From an uncultured Muribaculaceae bacterium (GTDB taxonomy: Bacteria > Bacteroidota > Bacteroidia > Bacteroidales > Muribaculaceae), in contig CAJTRC010000001.1 in the NCBI GenBank assembly GCA_910578365.1, positions 21,388-85,387 of the forward strand: a stretch of DNA of 64,000 bases, written 5' to 3'. Each line of letters opens with the position of its first letter. Positions within the stretch are counted from its first letter, which is position 1. The notes beneath the pieces are model-generated. The model saw only the letters and a list, made by a program, of their open reading frames with translations. It did no database searches and was not told where the DNA came from. Positions 31,905 to 40,945 of the stretch are shown piece by piece. The translations under genes were made by a program, and so were the position numbers.

Positions 31905-32782
31905 AGCAATGGTCGGTGCGCCTCGCGAAGGCGTGCGGCATGTCTGCGACTGGCCTCCTCGAGGGTTTCTTTTGAAAAATATGTTTGTGAAAATATATTA
32001 TATATGTACTCCACGGCCATTGCCGAGGGGTGCTTGAGGTCATCGGCATAGAAACGGTAGTCGCGCAAATCGTCGACTACAGCCTCGTAGGCAGGAAAGT
32101 ATTCAACCCCTTCCAGGGCATCGGCGGCAAGCAACAGAGTTGCTTTACTGAGCTGATTGCCGTGGAGCCCATCGGCCAGGTGCCTGATGGGGCTGACCGT
32201 AGCCATAACGTGCTTGCCCATATCGCGCAGGCGATGCACCAGCGGCTGCCACATTGCCGTTATATCGGCAGGATTCATGCGCCGGCGCACGAACTCCGAG
32301 GCCGGAAGTTTATGGCAGTTGCCGGCAACCTTGCCATTCGATATTATCTCGAAGCACCAGGCAGTGCCGAAAGTAATGATTATGGTTCGGGCACGGGCAA
32401 AGTTCCGGGCTGCCTCACAGCATTCTGTGTTTATTCTGCACAAAAGTGCATCGGGATCGTCGCCGCTGTAGCGCAGTGGAAAGTCGAGAGCATGCCATTG
32501 GCCATCGCCTGCGAGGGTGAGGTCAGAGGCATTATAGGCTTCGGCCGACTCAGATACAGAGCCATCGGATTCGGTAATCGAAAGCAGTCGGCTGATGAAA
32601 GCGTGCAACGATGCGGGGTTGTACAGCGAACCCATAGGGTTGTGGCATACATCGAAGCCGTCGTCGCAAAGCCGTTGGCCTATGTTGTCGCTGAAGCATG
32701 AGCCTAACAGCATCACACCGCCATCGCCGTGGGCAATGCGGTGTGTGCTGCGGGGTAGTTCGGTTTCGGTTCTGAATTTCAT
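31901..32782 (-). CDS. GSCFA-domain protein
   Basis: This 293-residue protein carries the name-giving motif GSCFSDNIGQRL near residues 27-38. Further family blocks are NPMGSLYNP and TFGTAWCFE. GSCFA proteins resemble SGNH/GDSL-type hydrolases and are frequent in Bacteroidota, but no substrate is established. It has no signal peptide. It starts 2 bases after the porE stop and overlaps murF-alr by ATGA, so it is translationally coupled to envelope genes, which hints at cell-wall or glycan-ester chemistry by context only. Confidence 0.85.
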   Translation of the reverse strand: MKFRTETELPRSTHRIAHGDGGVMLLGSCFSDNIGQRLCDDGFDVCHNPMGSLYNPASLHAFISRLLSITESDGSVSESAEAYNASDLTLAGDGQWHALDFPLRYSGDDPDALLCRINTECCEAARNFARARTIIITFGTAWCFEIISNGKVAGNCHKLPASEFVRRRMNPADITAMWQPLVHRLRDMGKHVMATVSPIRHLADGLHGNQLSKATLLLAADALEGVEYFPAYEAVVDDLRDYRFYADDLKHPSAMAVEYIYNIFSQTYFSKETLEEASRRHAARLREAHRPLL

Positions 32783-32784
32783 TT

Positions 32785-34767
32785 TCAGTACATCTGGTAG
32801 TCAATTGAAAGTACCTGGAATTCGGTGCGCCGGTTTATCTGGTCGGCGGCCTCCTGATCTTCAGGCGAAAGAGTCAGAATAAAGTCTTCCGATAAGGTTA
32901 CTCCTTCGTCGAACTGCGGATATTCTTTGTTGATGCGTTTTGTAACCATCTTGGGGCGCGATTCGCCATACCCCTGCGACTGCAGTCGGTCGGAGGCTAT
33001 ACCTACCGAAATCAGATATTCGATAACCGACTGTGCACGGCGGCTCGACAGGTTCAGATTGTATTCATCGCTGCCTTTACGGTCGGTGTGCGAAGCCATC
33101 TCGATGGTAACGTTCGGATTGTCGCGCAGCACCTGGGCCAGTTCATCGAGGGACTGTTTCGATTCCGGGCGCAGAGTGGCCTTGTCGAAGTCGTAAAATA
33201 TATTGTCGACAACCTGAGGCTTGTTGATTGACGCCAGCACAAAGTCCACGCCGTACTCAGCGTCTTCCTCGGCGTCATCGGCAGTGAACTCCTGCTTCTG
33301 GTTAAGGTATCCTTTTGCTCCGGCCAGCATCACATAGCTTACCCCGCGCTGAAGCGGGAACGAGAACGAGCCATCGGTTTTTGCTACTTGCTTCTGGTTA
33401 CTTCCGTCGTTGCCTACAATTCGTATTATGGCATTTGGCACAGGTTCGTCGTCTTTGTCTACAACCCAGCCGCTGATTATGATTTTCAAATCAGGCAGTT
33501 CAAATGAATATATATGGTCATAACCCTTGCCGTCGCCACGATTGCTGCTGAAAAAACCACTCTCGCCTTCGCCGAAGGTAATGCCGAAATCATCGCCAGC
33601 CGAGTTTATGGGACGACCCATGTTGGTGACACTCCAGCCACCCGATTTGGTCAGTTCGGCACGGAAAATGTCAAGGCCGCCGTAACCGGGATGGCCGTCG
33701 GAGGCAAAATACAGTACCGAATCGGTACGCACATAAGGGAACATCTCATCGCCGGGAGTGTTTATCCACTCGCCAAGATTTTCCAGCGAACCGACACGCT
33801 CCTTGAGGTTGATTCGCCATATATCGCGGCCACCGCTTCCGCCGGGCATGTCGCTGGTAAAGTACAGCCAGTTGCCGTCGGGCGAAACCGCTGGATGTCC
33901 ATAGCTCGATAGAGTGTCGGCAGTGATTTCCAACTTTACCGGAGCGCTCCATTTGGCATCGCTGCGTTGCGAGGTATATATTTCCACGCCGGTATTGGCA
34001 TTTAGTTCCCTGCGGGCTTTGGTGAGATACATGGTCGAGCCGTCGGGCGAAAAGCTCACAATTCCTTCGTCGAGCTCGCTGTTGAGTTCGCCTTCCACCG
34101 CTTCGGGCCGGTTCCATTCGCCACGCTCGTTTTTGGTCGCGCGCCATATATCGCTCTTTTTCATGCCGGTGATTTCGGAGCGTTTTGTGCCGTTCACTTT
34201 CTCGTTGGTTGTGGTGAAGTAAAGCTGGTCGTGCGAGGCATCGAAAAACATCGGGGCGAAGTCGGCTCGGCGCGAATTGAACAGTTTGGCGTTCTTGACC
34301 ACATATCGGGTCTTGCCATGCTCCTTGTCAGCCGCCATGCGCGCACCGATAAGGCCTATTTTTGCTATATCGCTGTTCGGGTCATGAGCCAGATAGTCGT
34401 TGTAAGCCTTGGCAGCGGCGGCATATTTGCCCTCGGTGTGCAGGCTGCGCGCCAGCTGCAGAGTGGTCGACGAGTCGGCGGCGCCGTATCTAATTGCATT
34501 CTGATATGCCGCCGAAGCCTTCGCCGTCATGTTGATTCGCGAATAGCATTGGGCCATCTTGAGGGCAATCTCGCCACGAAGCGCCCTTTCGTCAGCCTTT
34601 TTATATTTATTGTAAAGTTTGCGATAAGTATTAGCCGCGTCGAAAAACTCGCCGCGGGCCATCTGCTCGTCGGCAGTCGCTATTTTCGGACCGCCGCATG
34701 ACACTGCTAAAATGCCGCAGGCAAGCAGCACGACGGCTGCTTTGAAAAATCGTGGATACATTGGCAT
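32785..34767 (-). CDS. porE: PorE-like T9SS lipoprotein (TPR, beta-propeller, carboxypeptidase-regulatory-like, OmpA domains)
   Basis: The 660-residue lipoprotein has signal peptide and lipobox AVSC (Cys24). In order it has TPR-like helices (about 33-145), a PD40/WD40-type propeller (about 165-420, with repeated SPDG..YFTSD and DIWR/DIFR phrases), a carboxypeptidase-regulatory-like domain (about 428-500) and an OmpA peptidoglycan-binding domain (about 522-625, FYDFDKATLRPES). This order is that of PorE, which anchors the type IX secretion trans-envelope complex to peptidoglycan. Some PorE-type paralogues exist, so the assignment rests on architecture. It heads the run that ends at ispE. Confidence 0.82.
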   Translation of the reverse strand: MPMYPRFFKAAVVLLACGILAVSCGGPKIATADEQMARGEFFDAANTYRKLYNKYKKADERALRGEIALKMAQCYSRINMTAKASAAYQNAIRYGAADSSTTLQLARSLHTEGKYAAAAKAYNDYLAHDPNSDIAKIGLIGARMAADKEHGKTRYVVKNAKLFNSRRADFAPMFFDASHDQLYFTTTNEKVNGTKRSEITGMKKSDIWRATKNERGEWNRPEAVEGELNSELDEGIVSFSPDGSTMYLTKARRELNANTGVEIYTSQRSDAKWSAPVKLEITADTLSSYGHPAVSPDGNWLYFTSDMPGGSGGRDIWRINLKERVGSLENLGEWINTPGDEMFPYVRTDSVLYFASDGHPGYGGLDIFRAELTKSGGWSVTNMGRPINSAGDDFGITFGEGESGFFSSNRGDGKGYDHIYSFELPDLKIIISGWVVDKDDEPVPNAIIRIVGNDGSNQKQVAKTDGSFSFPLQRGVSYVMLAGAKGYLNQKQEFTADDAEEDAEYGVDFVLASINKPQVVDNIFYDFDKATLRPESKQSLDELAQVLRDNPNVTIEMASHTDRKGSDEYNLNLSSRRAQSVIEYLISVGIASDRLQSQGYGESRPKMVTKRINKEYPQFDEGVTLSEDFILTLSPEDQEAADQINRRTEFQVLSIDYQMY

Positions 34768-34860
34768 GAATATATATTATAATATGTAACGTACGACACT
34801 CCGAAATATTGTGAGGCGGAATTTGTAGGTATACATAGCTAATATATGCAAAATTTTAGC

Positions 34861-34868
34861 TAACTTTG
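34861..34868 (+). promoter_or_regulatory. -7 box of the AspT/YidE-type transporter gene
   Basis: TAACTTTG, followed by an AT-rich leader of about 50 bases that contains a run of TTAA repeats (34885-34900). No -33 TTTG at standard spacing. Confidence 0.45.
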
Positions 34869-34924
34869 TACAAAATTTTTGATAAATTAATTAATTAATT
34901 GATATTCAGATATTTTATTGTTTT

Positions 34925-36583
34925 ATGGATTTGTTACAAATTTTCAGTCCAGGTCAGGAGGGTATAGCCAGCACTCTGGTATTGTATTCCTTTGTGATTG
35001 CAGCCGGCATTTTTATCGGTAAACTGAAAATATTCGGTGTATCGCTGGGAGTGACATTCGTGCTTTTTGTAGGAATTCTGATGGGTCATCTTGGTTATGT
35101 GGTGAACAGCGAAATTCTTAAATTCGTGCGCGAATTCGGCCTCATACTGTTTATTTTCTCGATTGGCCTCCAGGTAGGCCCGGGCTTTTTCTCCTCATTC
35201 AAGGAGGGAGGAATAAGGCTCAACATGCTTGCTATGACCGGTATAGCACTCAACGTGCTGATAGTGCTTGGCATTTACTACTTCGGCAATATAAACGATA
35301 TCAGTGCTCTGGTTGGTGTGATGAGCGGTGCTGTGACCAACACGCCCGGTCTGGCAGCCGCACAGCAAACCATCACCACCATGACGGCCGGAGCCGAACA
35401 GGCCAATATAATGGCCTCGGGCTATGCCGCGGCTTATCCGCTCGGTGTGGTAGGCATTATTCTTGCCATGTTCGTTATCAAGGGGATATTCGGCATCAAA
35501 GTGCAGGACGAAATTCTGGAAATCGAGCAAGACCAGGAAAGCGCCCAGCTCAAGCCCTACATAATCACCATCGAAGTAACCAACAAACTCGTAAGCGGAC
35601 ATACTCTGCTGCAGCTGCACGATGTGATACAGTGCAACTTTGTGGTTTCGCGTATTATGAATAAAGACGGCAAGGTGGAAATTCCGCGCTCAAGCTCGCA
35701 GATATTTACCGGCGACAGACTGCTGATTGTATGCTCGGCACAGGACGTATCGCGCTTCAAGGCTGTAATCGGTCCGGAATCCGACATGGACTGGGAGTCG
35801 AACCCCACACCGGTTTATTCGCGTCGTATAGTAGTTACAAAGAGCGAGTACAACGGCGTGGCCCTTGGTTCGCTGCGCCTGCACAACGGCTACAAACTCA
35901 ACGCCACACGAGTGAACCGTGCCGGCGTGGATCTGCTGGCATCGCCCAACCTTCGTCTGCAGATGGGCGACCGAATCACCGTAGTAGGCAACCTCGACGA
36001 CATCGAGCGCTTGGCTCAGCGCCTTGGCAACTCCATGAAGCGCCTCAACCAGCCTAACCTCATAACCATATTCGTGGGTATCATACTGGGTATAGTGCTT
36101 GGTTCGATTAACGTAGGTTTCGGCATGAAGCTTGGTCTGGCCGGCGGCCCGCTGGTAGTGGCCATACTGCTCAGCCGCTTCGGTTACAAGGCCAAGCTCA
36201 TCACCTATACATCATCGTCGGCATCGCTGCTTCTGCGCGAGCTCGGCATCTGCCTCTTCCTTGCATCGGTAGGTATAGCGGCCGGCAAGGGTTTTGCCGA
36301 CGCCGTGTTCAATCCTACCGGCATGTGGTGGGTAATCTGGGGTTTCATCATCACAGTGGTGCCTCTGATTGTAGTAGGTCTTATTGCCCGCGGAAAATAC
36401 AAAATCAATTACCTTACAATAATGGGTCTGTTCTCGGGCGGTTGTACCGATCCCCCCGCACTGGCCTACGCCAACAACAGCACCAATAACGATGCTCCGG
36501 CAGTGGCCTATTCTACCGTTTACCCGCTCACAATGTTCCTGCGCGTGGTAGCTGCTCAGGCCCTGATACTTTGTTTAGGCTAA
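34925..36583 (+). CDS. AspT/YidE/YbjL-family antiporter with two RCK_C domains
   Basis: This 552-residue membrane protein has two blocks of about five hydrophobic helices (about 20-190 and 380-550). They flank two TrkA-C/RCK_C regulatory domains (about 210-290 and 300-375, with TGDRLLIVCSA and MGDRITVVGN). Both membrane halves carry the duplicated family signature (SGAVTNTPGLAAAQ and SGGCTDPPALAYA). Family members exchange dicarboxylic amino acids or similar solutes; the substrate here is unknown. The gene is monocistronic with a strong terminator at 36605. Confidence 0.9.
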   Translation: MDLLQIFSPGQEGIASTLVLYSFVIAAGIFIGKLKIFGVSLGVTFVLFVGILMGHLGYVVNSEILKFVREFGLILFIFSIGLQVGPGFFSSFKEGGIRLNMLAMTGIALNVLIVLGIYYFGNINDISALVGVMSGAVTNTPGLAAAQQTITTMTAGAEQANIMASGYAAAYPLGVVGIILAMFVIKGIFGIKVQDEILEIEQDQESAQLKPYIITIEVTNKLVSGHTLLQLHDVIQCNFVVSRIMNKDGKVEIPRSSSQIFTGDRLLIVCSAQDVSRFKAVIGPESDMDWESNPTPVYSRRIVVTKSEYNGVALGSLRLHNGYKLNATRVNRAGVDLLASPNLRLQMGDRITVVGNLDDIERLAQRLGNSMKRLNQPNLITIFVGIILGIVLGSINVGFGMKLGLAGGPLVVAILLSRFGYKAKLITYTSSSASLLLRELGICLFLASVGIAAGKGFADAVFNPTGMWWVIWGFIITVVPLIVVGLIARGKYKINYLTIMGLFSGGCTDPPALAYANNSTNNDAPAVAYSTVYPLTMFLRVVAAQALILCLG

Positions 36584-36604
36584 TGCAATTTACCCACTAT
36601 AATG

Positions 36605-36643
36605 GCACGGCTGCGGTAAAAACCGCAGCCGTGCTGCATTTTT
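36605..36643 (+). terminator. Terminator after the AspT/YidE-type gene
   Basis: A 13-bp perfect stem (36605-36617 with 36622-36634), AAAA loop, then TGCATTTTTA. Confidence 0.85.
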
Positions 36644-36657
36644 AAGCCTTTTTTCCT

Positions 36658-36665
36658 TATCTTTG
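36658..36665 (+). promoter_or_regulatory. -7 box of the exported nitroreductase gene
   Basis: TATCTTTG, 26 bases upstream of the ATG at 36692. The -33 position falls in the preceding terminator and has no TTTG. Confidence 0.45.
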
Positions 36666-36691
36666 CATAATAAAAACTATACAAGCTAATT

Positions 36692-37318
36692 ATGAAGAAA
36701 AACGGAATAATAACAAACTTGGCGGCCGCGGCCGTTATGGTCGGTGTTGCTTCGTGTACAGGCACCAATCAAACTGCTGAAAATAGCAAATGCAACGCCA
36801 CAGAGGCTGTGATAGAAAATATCATGACTCGCACAAGTGTGCGCCAGTTCAGCGAAAAGGCAGTTGCCAAGGATACCCTCGACCTGCTGCTGCGAGCCGG
36901 TATGGCGGCTCCGACAGCCGTGAACAAACAGCCCTGGGCTTATGTAGCAATTACCGACCGACAGATTCTCGACAGCCTCGACGCAGCGCATCCGCATGCA
37001 CACCTGGCCGGGGCTACGGCGGCAATAGTAGTGTGTGGCGACATGAATCAAACCCTTGAAGGTCGTGCACAGGAATACTGGATTCAGGACTGTAGCGCTT
37101 CTACTGAAAATATACTGCTTGCAGCCCACGCTTATGGTCTTGGAGCAGTGTGGTGTGGTGTTTATCCGGATGATGAGCGTATCTCCGGCGTAAGACGTGT
37201 GCTTCAGCTTCCGGAGAATATAATTCCGCTGAATGTGATTACCCTCGGATATCCCGCAGGCGAAAACCAGCCCAAAGACAAGTGGAATCCGGAGAAAATA
37301 CACTACCAGAAATGGTAA
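36692..37318 (+). CDS. Nitroreductase-family flavoprotein with lipoprotein signal
   Basis: The 208-residue protein has FMN-binding nitroreductase features: TRTSVRQFSEK near 45-55, AAPTAVNKQPW near 72-82, and GAVWCGVYPDD with ITLGYPAGE towards the end. Unusually it is preceded by a lipoprotein signal with lipobox VASC (Cys22), predicting an envelope-anchored enzyme, whereas most family members are cytosolic and use NAD(P)H. What would reduce the flavin outside the cytoplasm is unclear. It is monocistronic, between two strong hairpins. Confidence 0.88.
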   Translation: MKKNGIITNLAAAAVMVGVASCTGTNQTAENSKCNATEAVIENIMTRTSVRQFSEKAVAKDTLDLLLRAGMAAPTAVNKQPWAYVAITDRQILDSLDAAHPHAHLAGATAAIVVCGDMNQTLEGRAQEYWIQDCSASTENILLAAHAYGLGAVWCGVYPDDERISGVRRVLQLPENIIPLNVITLGYPAGENQPKDKWNPEKIHYQKW

Positions 37319-37332
37319 TGGTAAATACGGCT

Positions 37333-37370
37333 AAAAATAAAGGAGAGTCACTTGACTCTCCTTTATTTTT
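37333..37370. terminator. Bidirectional terminator between nitroreductase and HAD phosphatase genes
   Basis: An 18-bp perfect stem (37333-37350 with 37353-37370) with A/T ends and a 2-base centre serves both convergent genes. The right arm overlaps the stop codon of the HAD gene. Confidence 0.8.
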
Positions 37371-38019
37371 AGAGCAATCCCAGCAAATCGCATGGTTCCT
37401 CAATAATATGGTCGGCATAGGCGGCCTTCAGTTCACGCACAGGGCGGAAGCCCCAGGTGACACCCACCGATTCGACACAGGCTCGCCGGGCAGTTTCCAT
37501 ATCCACACCCGAGTCGCCAACATACAGGACATCGGATTTCGGAGTCGGACACATGGCCAGAGCCTCGAACACAATCGACGGGTCGGGCTTCGTAGGCACT
37601 CCGTCGTGCTGCCCCAGAACCACCTTGAAATTGTATTTGCTAAAGAAATGATTTATGAGCTGCGATACCGCCCGTTGATACTTGTTTGACGTCACGGCCA
37701 GATTAATATCGCGACGGGTAAGTTCTTCCAGCATCAATTCTATGCCGGGATAGGGCACAGTCAAATCGCAGCAATGCTGGTCGTAAAAGGCCATGAAACG
37801 GTGGCGTGCATCGGTTACGGTTTTTTCGTCGCGAGCCTCTTCGGGGAGCGCCCGTTCAATCAGCCGGGTAATGCCGTTGCCTACCATCATAGGATATGAA
37901 CTCAGCGGATGGGTAGGATAGCCCAGCTGACGCATGGCCTCGTTGGCGGAATTTCCAAGGTCGTCGATAGTATTGAGCAGTGTGCCGTCGAGATCAAATA
38001 TTACAAGGCTTTTCGACAT
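37369..38019 (-). CDS. HAD-superfamily phosphatase, phosphoglycolate phosphatase-like
   Basis: The 216-residue HAD hydrolase has motif I FDLDGTLLNT (Asp9, Asp11), motif II VTSNK, the lysine of KPDPSIV and motif IV GDSGVDMETA. The helical cap (about 18-80) and overall similarity fit the Gph/PGP branch, which dephosphorylates 2-phosphoglycolate, but HAD specificities overlap. It is cytosolic. It lies 34 bases upstream of nothing co-directional except the end of tamL, and seems separately transcribed. Confidence 0.88.
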   Translation of the reverse strand: MSKSLVIFDLDGTLLNTIDDLGNSANEAMRQLGYPTHPLSSYPMMVGNGITRLIERALPEEARDEKTVTDARHRFMAFYDQHCCDLTVPYPGIELMLEELTRRDINLAVTSNKYQRAVSQLINHFFSKYNFKVVLGQHDGVPTKPDPSIVFEALAMCPTPKSDVLYVGDSGVDMETARRACVESVGVTWGFRPVRELKAAYADHIIEEPCDLLGLL

Positions 38020-38053
38020 AATTAAATCATTTATACGTTCAACATATAATAAC

Positions 38054-40396
38054 TCAAAAAGGATAGCCCACCGAGAAGTGGAAATTGGCGTCGCGCCCCC
38101 ATTTGGGATGAATCAATGGCCACGGCTCCTGATTCATAGCAGGGTTATGGGCCTTCATGCCAAGGTCGAAACGCAGCAGAAAGTATGTGAAGTCCATGCG
38201 GATGCCAAGGCCGTAAGCCGCCGCTATCTGCTTGTAGAACTTATTGAAGCGGAACTCGCCCCCGGGCTGGTTCACATAGTTTTTGATTGTCCATATATTT
38301 CCGGCATCGATAAACAGAGCACCCTCAAAAACCCAGAAGAGCTTGGCGCGGTACTCCAGGCTTAGGTCGAGGCGAATGTCGCCGCACTGGTTTATGAAGT
38401 CGGTTACCGAGTTTTTGGAATCGTATGCTCCCGGACCGAGAGTACGCACTCCCCAGCCGCGTACTCCGTTGGCGCCACCGGCATAAAAGCGTTTTTCGAA
38501 GGGAACCATACTGGAGTTGCCGTAAGGATAAGCTATGCCTGCTCCAACATGGAAGGCCAGTGCATTGCGGCTATTGAAATTGCGGGTGTATGTATAGTCG
38601 GCCTCGCCTTTTACGTACTGGGCATACTGTATGCCGAAAATTTTATACACGCCGTCGTGACGATGCTGGCCTACAACGTTCGAAAGGGCATAGAGCAGAT
38701 TGCCTGCAACTTCGATCGAAGCGCGCAGAGTGGTTACCGACGGCTGTATCGCGAAAGCGTTGAGTGTGGCTGTGGGGGTGCGCCGGTTGCTTCGATAGTA
38801 GGTATAGCCCATGCGCATGATAAAATGGTCCTCGTAGCTATATCGCAGCAAGGGATTTGTCGGAGCCACCGAGTCGAGGAAGTTGATGGTGGAGCGCGGC
38901 AGCTTTACATAATTTATGTCGATGAAATCGAAGTTCTGGCGACTGTTAAATGAGGGGCGATTCTGAGTCCAGTGGTATTTCCATGCGGCACCGGCAATAA
39001 TGCGTGTGTATTCGGGGCGTTCCTGATAGTTGAACGACACTGCGAACTCTGTATTCGCCCTTATGCGTCGGGTAAATGAGCGGCGCAGCAACGGGGCCAT
39101 GAACTTTGGAAAGCTTATGCCTACTTCGCCGGCGTATTCAGTGTAGCGGTTGTTGACCAGCCCGTCGAAATTGCCCGAAAGGGCTTCGTAGCTTGTACGC
39201 ACTTTGGCGGTAAGCAGTTCGCTACCTCGCGCAAGGTCGCGGTGCTGGTATGTAACGCCGACTCCGAAACCGAAGTCGCCCTCCGAATTGGTGCCGTCGA
39301 CTTCAACCGATATTCCCTGCTTACGGTTGCGCGACATAAGTATATAGGCATCCATCCACGTGTGACCGTCGATTGTTCTCACCGGCTGCATCTCTATATT
39401 GATGAACTTTGCGATACCGAGCTGTCCGAGAGCTGCGTATGTACGGTCGACATCGGCTGCGTCGTAGGGCTGACCGGGGTGTATATAGCACTTTTCCTCA
39501 AGAGTCTGCGGTTTGAGATAGCGGTCATGTCCATAAAGTACCGTTATGCCTTTATAGTCTGCAGAGTCAATGGCATGTGTACGGGCGTATTCACCGCCCA
39601 GTTTAGGATCGTAGTTTGTTACGAATACCACGCGCCTGATATCATATCGGCGGTGGTTTCCCGCAGAGTCGGCAGTAAGCGCACCACTATTTTTGGGACT
39701 GTGTAGCACCATGGTTAGGTCCAGAGCCTTTGAATCGGCGGCAGTGTCGGCAATGAATGTGATATTATCTTTGTTGAAATCGTAATATCCGTTGTTACGC
39801 AGATTCTCGGTTATCGAGGCTCTGAGGTCGTCGAGTCTTTTTCTGTCGAAAATGCTGCCCGGTTCAATGCCGAAGCGGGTGGAGTCGGCAAAAATCAGGC
39901 GCCGTATGGCTGTGTCGGGTATATCGTATTGTACCGAGGCAATGTAGTGAGGATGCCCTGTATGTATCACATACTCCACGCCAATTCGTTTGTTGCCCCG
40001 CAGAGTGGTATCGACTTCGACAGTCGCGTCCATGTATCCTCGGTTTATCATGGCAGTTCGCAGCTGGCGAGCTGAAGTTGCAGTGAGCAGCGAATCGTAT
40101 ATCACAGGAGCCTGGCCTATCCGGCGCAGCCATCGGTTGTACCAGCGGGTGGAGTCGCTGCCCGAGAGGCTGTAAGTTGCCAGCTGCAGCCTCGCAAATC
40201 CAAGCACCTTATGATTAGGAGTCTGACGCAGAAAGTATTGCAGGTCTTCAGTAGAGATTCTGTCAGGTGAGTCTGCGATGATATCTACCTTGTCGAGCAG
40301 ATATTTGCCGTCGGGTACATGTTTCACTGAACTGCACGCCCACATCGATAGTGCGGTTGCAGCGACTGCCATAATATTACAAGGCTTGAACTTCAC
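38054..40396 (-). CDS. tamL: TamL-type Omp85 outer-membrane lipoprotein (BamA/TamA family)
   Basis: This 780-residue protein has POTRA-like repeats (about 30-390) and a C-terminal 16-strand barrel (about 400-780) ending in the aromatic FHFSVGYPF. The barrel carries GANGVRGWGVRTLGPG, the VRGF-type substrate-insertion motif. Its N-terminus (MKFKPCNIMAVAATALSMWAC) reads as a lipoprotein signal, the trait that distinguishes Bacteroidota TamL from TamA. It should act with TamB in outer-membrane biogenesis; tamB is not adjacent. The GTG at 40396 gives the better signal peptide, but it sits 4 bases from the -7 box; the ATG at 40372 is the alternative. Confidence 0.88.
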   Translation of the reverse strand: MKFKPCNIMAVAATALSMWACSSVKHVPDGKYLLDKVDIIADSPDRISTEDLQYFLRQTPNHKVLGFARLQLATYSLSGSDSTRWYNRWLRRIGQAPVIYDSLLTATSARQLRTAMINRGYMDATVEVDTTLRGNKRIGVEYVIHTGHPHYIASVQYDIPDTAIRRLIFADSTRFGIEPGSIFDRKRLDDLRASITENLRNNGYYDFNKDNITFIADTAADSKALDLTMVLHSPKNSGALTADSAGNHRRYDIRRVVFVTNYDPKLGGEYARTHAIDSADYKGITVLYGHDRYLKPQTLEEKCYIHPGQPYDAADVDRTYAALGQLGIAKFINIEMQPVRTIDGHTWMDAYILMSRNRKQGISVEVDGTNSEGDFGFGVGVTYQHRDLARGSELLTAKVRTSYEALSGNFDGLVNNRYTEYAGEVGISFPKFMAPLLRRSFTRRIRANTEFAVSFNYQERPEYTRIIAGAAWKYHWTQNRPSFNSRQNFDFIDINYVKLPRSTINFLDSVAPTNPLLRYSYEDHFIMRMGYTYYRSNRRTPTATLNAFAIQPSVTTLRASIEVAGNLLYALSNVVGQHRHDGVYKIFGIQYAQYVKGEADYTYTRNFNSRNALAFHVGAGIAYPYGNSSMVPFEKRFYAGGANGVRGWGVRTLGPGAYDSKNSVTDFINQCGDIRLDLSLEYRAKLFWVFEGALFIDAGNIWTIKNYVNQPGGEFRFNKFYKQIAAAYGLGIRMDFTYFLLRFDLGMKAHNPAMNQEPWPLIHPKWGRDANFHFSVGYPF

Positions 40397-40400
40397 GGTG

Positions 40401-40431
40401 CAAAGTTAGCAAAAAATCTGTTTGCGGCAAA
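40401..40431 (-). promoter_or_regulatory. tamL promoter (TTTG-N19-TAACTTTG)
   Basis: Both elements match on the minus strand: TTTG at 40428-40431 and TAACTTTG at 40401-40408, four bases before the GTG start. The transcript would begin at the start codon or just inside it. Confidence 0.62.
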
Positions 40432-40432
40432 A

Positions 40433-40945
40433 CTATTGGCGTTGGTCGAGCGCTTCGCGCACTATCCGGTTCAGATAGGTCGAGGAGTTGCGTTCGTCGG
40501 ACAGTACAAGCTCAATATCTTTTACCGCGCGGTCAAACATCAGGTGCTTGTCGGCATAATCCAGCATGGCACATGCCAGCTTCACCGCTGCATTGTCCTG
40601 AGTATTGCTGTAGTACAGAATACGGCTGTAGCGCATAACCTGCATGAATGCAAAACTTATCAGCCGCAGCACGTATTCCGGACCAGAATCGAAACTCTGG
40701 AAGTTCTTGATTAGGCCTTTGATTACAGATATACGGAATTTGGCCCGGTTGCCACGCTTAGCCCGCATGACTTCTTTCTGAATCATAGCGCAGTATTTTT
40801 CCAGCAGAGCGTCGCTGTCCGGATTCAGAAAAAACTCAAAGTATTCGCGCGCCTCCTTGCGGGCGTCGTATACGTTCAGTATGATGTCGAGGAGTTGTTC
40901 TCTCGACATATTCTGAAGTTCTTTTTTTAATTTTATTTTTGACAT
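40433..40945 (-). CDS. Small helical protein resembling DUF6155
   Basis: The 170-residue cytosolic protein is helical, with KIKLKKELQNMSREQLLDIILNV-like leucine/charge spacing at the N-terminus and YFEFFLNPDSDALLEKY after it. This resembles the DUF6155 family of Bacteroidota, for which no function is known. It overlaps the glucosaminidase gene by 13 bases and is the last gene of the operon headed by the AlbA_2 protein, immediately before the tamL promoter. Confidence 0.7.
   Translation of the reverse strand: MSKIKLKKELQNMSREQLLDIILNVYDARKEAREYFEFFLNPDSDALLEKYCAMIQKEVMRAKRGNRAKFRISVIKGLIKNFQSFDSGPEYVLRLISFAFMQVMRYSRILYYSNTQDNAAVKLACAMLDYADKHLMFDRAVKDIELVLSDERNSSTYLNRIVREALDQRQ

Noticed and set aside
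34881..34900. TTAA repeat in the AspT/YidE leader as a phase-variable tract
   Set aside because: It is a short AT-rich run typical of intergenic DNA here, downstream of the promoter and outside the coding frame; no evidence of a switching role.
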